Source: Meiothermus sp.
GTDB lineage: Bacteria > Deinococcota > Deinococci > Deinococcales > Thermaceae
Direction of reading: 5' to 3'
DNA length: 32,425 bases
Assembly: GCF_025060375.1 (NCBI RefSeq)
Contig: NZ_JANXCG010000014.1
Span: 1 to 32,425 of the forward strand
Shown: piece after piece, positions 31,655 to 32,425 of the stretch
Position numbering within the stretch: the stretch's first letter is position 1
How the letters are laid out: every line of letters begins with the position of its first letter
Made by a program: the position numbers and the translations under genes
The notes under the pieces: model-generated
What the model was told of the DNA's origin: nothing
The model's input: only the letters and a program-made list of their open reading frames with translations
Databases searched by the model: none

Positions 31655-32425
31655 CTACTCCAGAGGCCTGTAGGTAAAGTAGTCGAAGTCGGCAGGTAGG
31701 CGGGCCCCACTCAGGTCCTGTGCGCACAGTCCAATAAAGGTACCGGTAAAGCCCAAGCCCCTACAGTGCTCGTCAGAAAGCTTGTAGGTGGGGTAGCGCA
31801 GGGGTATGGGTTGCCAGTCTCGCCCGCTGGCCGAGTAGAAAAAGCTGAAGCTTTCCCGCTCAAAGCGCACCTTAAGGTAGACCCGGCTCCAGCCCTCAAC
31901 GGGTAGCTCCTGGCCTAAAGGCTCGTCGTAGCGGCCGTTTTCACAGGCCAGGATGTTGAGGGTCTTACCCAGGCGCTCGTCGCGGCTTAGGCGCAGGTAG
32001 ACCCAGTTACCGGTGTCGTAGTAGCAGACCAAGCCGGCCATCTGCTGAAAGTGTTGGGGTTCGAACTCGAGGGCCGTTTCGGCTTCGGCGTAAAAGTGCT
32101 CCAGGCGGCGGGCCACCAGGCTCTGGCGATGGCGCGAGCTGAGGGACTCCCGTCCGTAAAGCCGTAGATAGCCTGGCCGCTCACTGAGGGAGAGCCAGGA
32201 AGGGTCGGGGGGATGGCGCAAAGTCTGGAACTGGAGGCCCAAAGCAGGCCCGTCGAAGTCATCTCGCTCGGGCTCGGCGGGCCAGGGGTGGGGGGGCAGG
32301 GCAGGGGCCTCGACCTCGAGAGCGGGGGCATTGCCCCCATGAGCCAGCCGAGGCCAGCCATCCGATGTCCAGACCAGCTTTTGCAACGCGGTCTCGCGGC
32401 CCAAGGGGCAGTGCCGTTGGGGAGC
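31655..32425 (-). CDS. GH43 beta-xylosidase, C-terminal part (5' end outside the window)
   Basis: The last 256 codons of a gene that enters from the right edge. The first visible residues include CPLGRETALQ and then VWTSDGWPRLAHGG, the end of the five-bladed catalytic domain of GH43 beta-xylosidases. The rest is the C-terminal concanavalin-like sandwich: RDDFDGPALGLQFQTLRHP, ERPGYLRLYG, LVARRLEHFYAEAET, GLVCYYDTGNWVYLRLS and ending DFDYFTYRPLE. The enzyme would release xylose or arabinose from oligosaccharides; no signal peptide can be judged. The stop is 41 bases from the deacetylase start on the same strand. Confidence 0.88.
   Translation of the reverse strand, partial: APQRHCPLGRETALQKLVWTSDGWPRLAHGGNAPALEVEAPALPPHPWPAEPERDDFDGPALGLQFQTLRHPPDPSWLSLSERPGYLRLYGRESLSSRHRQSLVARRLEHFYAEAETALEFEPQHFQQMAGLVCYYDTGNWVYLRLSRDERLGKTLNILACENGRYDEPLGQELPVEGWSRVYLKVRFERESFSFFYSASGRDWQPIPLRYPTYKLSDEHCRGLGFTGTFIGLCAQDLSGARLPADFDYFTYRPLE

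Noticed and set aside
1-32425. CRISPR array, IS element, prophage or tRNA-linked integration
   Set aside because: No tandem spaced repeats, transposase, integrase or duplicated tRNA end was seen in the window.

Overview
The window looks like chromosome of a thermophilic member of Deinococcota close to Thermus/Meiothermus (inference). The DNA is GC-rich. The left end carries the tail of a 5S rRNA followed by tRNA-Gly(GCC), the order known from the split 23S-5S-tRNAGly operon of Thermus. About twenty genes have a TANNNT -10 element only 5-9 nt before the start codon, the layout of leaderless mRNAs that are frequent in this phylum. Most genes are housekeeping. No IS element, prophage, CRISPR array or integrase was seen.

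Layout. 1-131: 5S rRNA end and tRNA-Gly. 431-1982: a RuBisCO-like protein (RLP) and a cupin enzyme, closely spaced on one strand. This pair resembles the one that links methylthioadenosine salvage to isoprenoid synthesis in Rhodospirillum rubrum, and it is the most interesting locus here. 1994-6979: a tail-anchored TPR protein, an orphan ABC-type solute-binding protein, a P-type Ca2+-like ATPase and a small membrane protein. 7161-10226: the classic translation/secretion cluster ffh-rpsP-khpA-rimM-trmD. 10256-12192: an RsuA/RluB-type pseudouridine synthase, hypoxanthine phosphoribosyltransferase and a queuosine-precursor transporter. 12189-14699: a small unknown gene divergent from a nucleoside hydrolase, then a DUF4127 protein. 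14814-18642: a four-GAF HD-GYP phosphodiesterase and metK. 18678-20617 (minus strand): trmB and a PP2C phosphatase. 20684-21358: an unknown CxxC protein.

21470-25536: a possible 18-codon leader ORF and then the pyruvate dehydrogenase genes aceE and aceF; no E3 gene is present. 25551-25888: a bidirectional terminator, tRNA-Pro(GGG) on the minus strand and tRNA-Arg(ACG) on the plus strand, each tRNA with a recognisable -35/-10 promoter. 25939-30355: rlmN, a membrane-anchored FKBP, rapZ with a degenerate Walker A motif, yvcK with an N-terminal membrane part, and a glucodextranase-C-like membrane protein overlapping yvcK. 30352-32425 (minus strand): a twin-CBS protein, a LmbE-type deacetylase (possibly BshB, bacillithiol synthesis) and the 3' part of a GH43 beta-xylosidase that runs off the right edge.

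Several start codons were placed from the -10 element rather than from the longest open frame. Names rest on recognised motifs and gene order; no database search was run.
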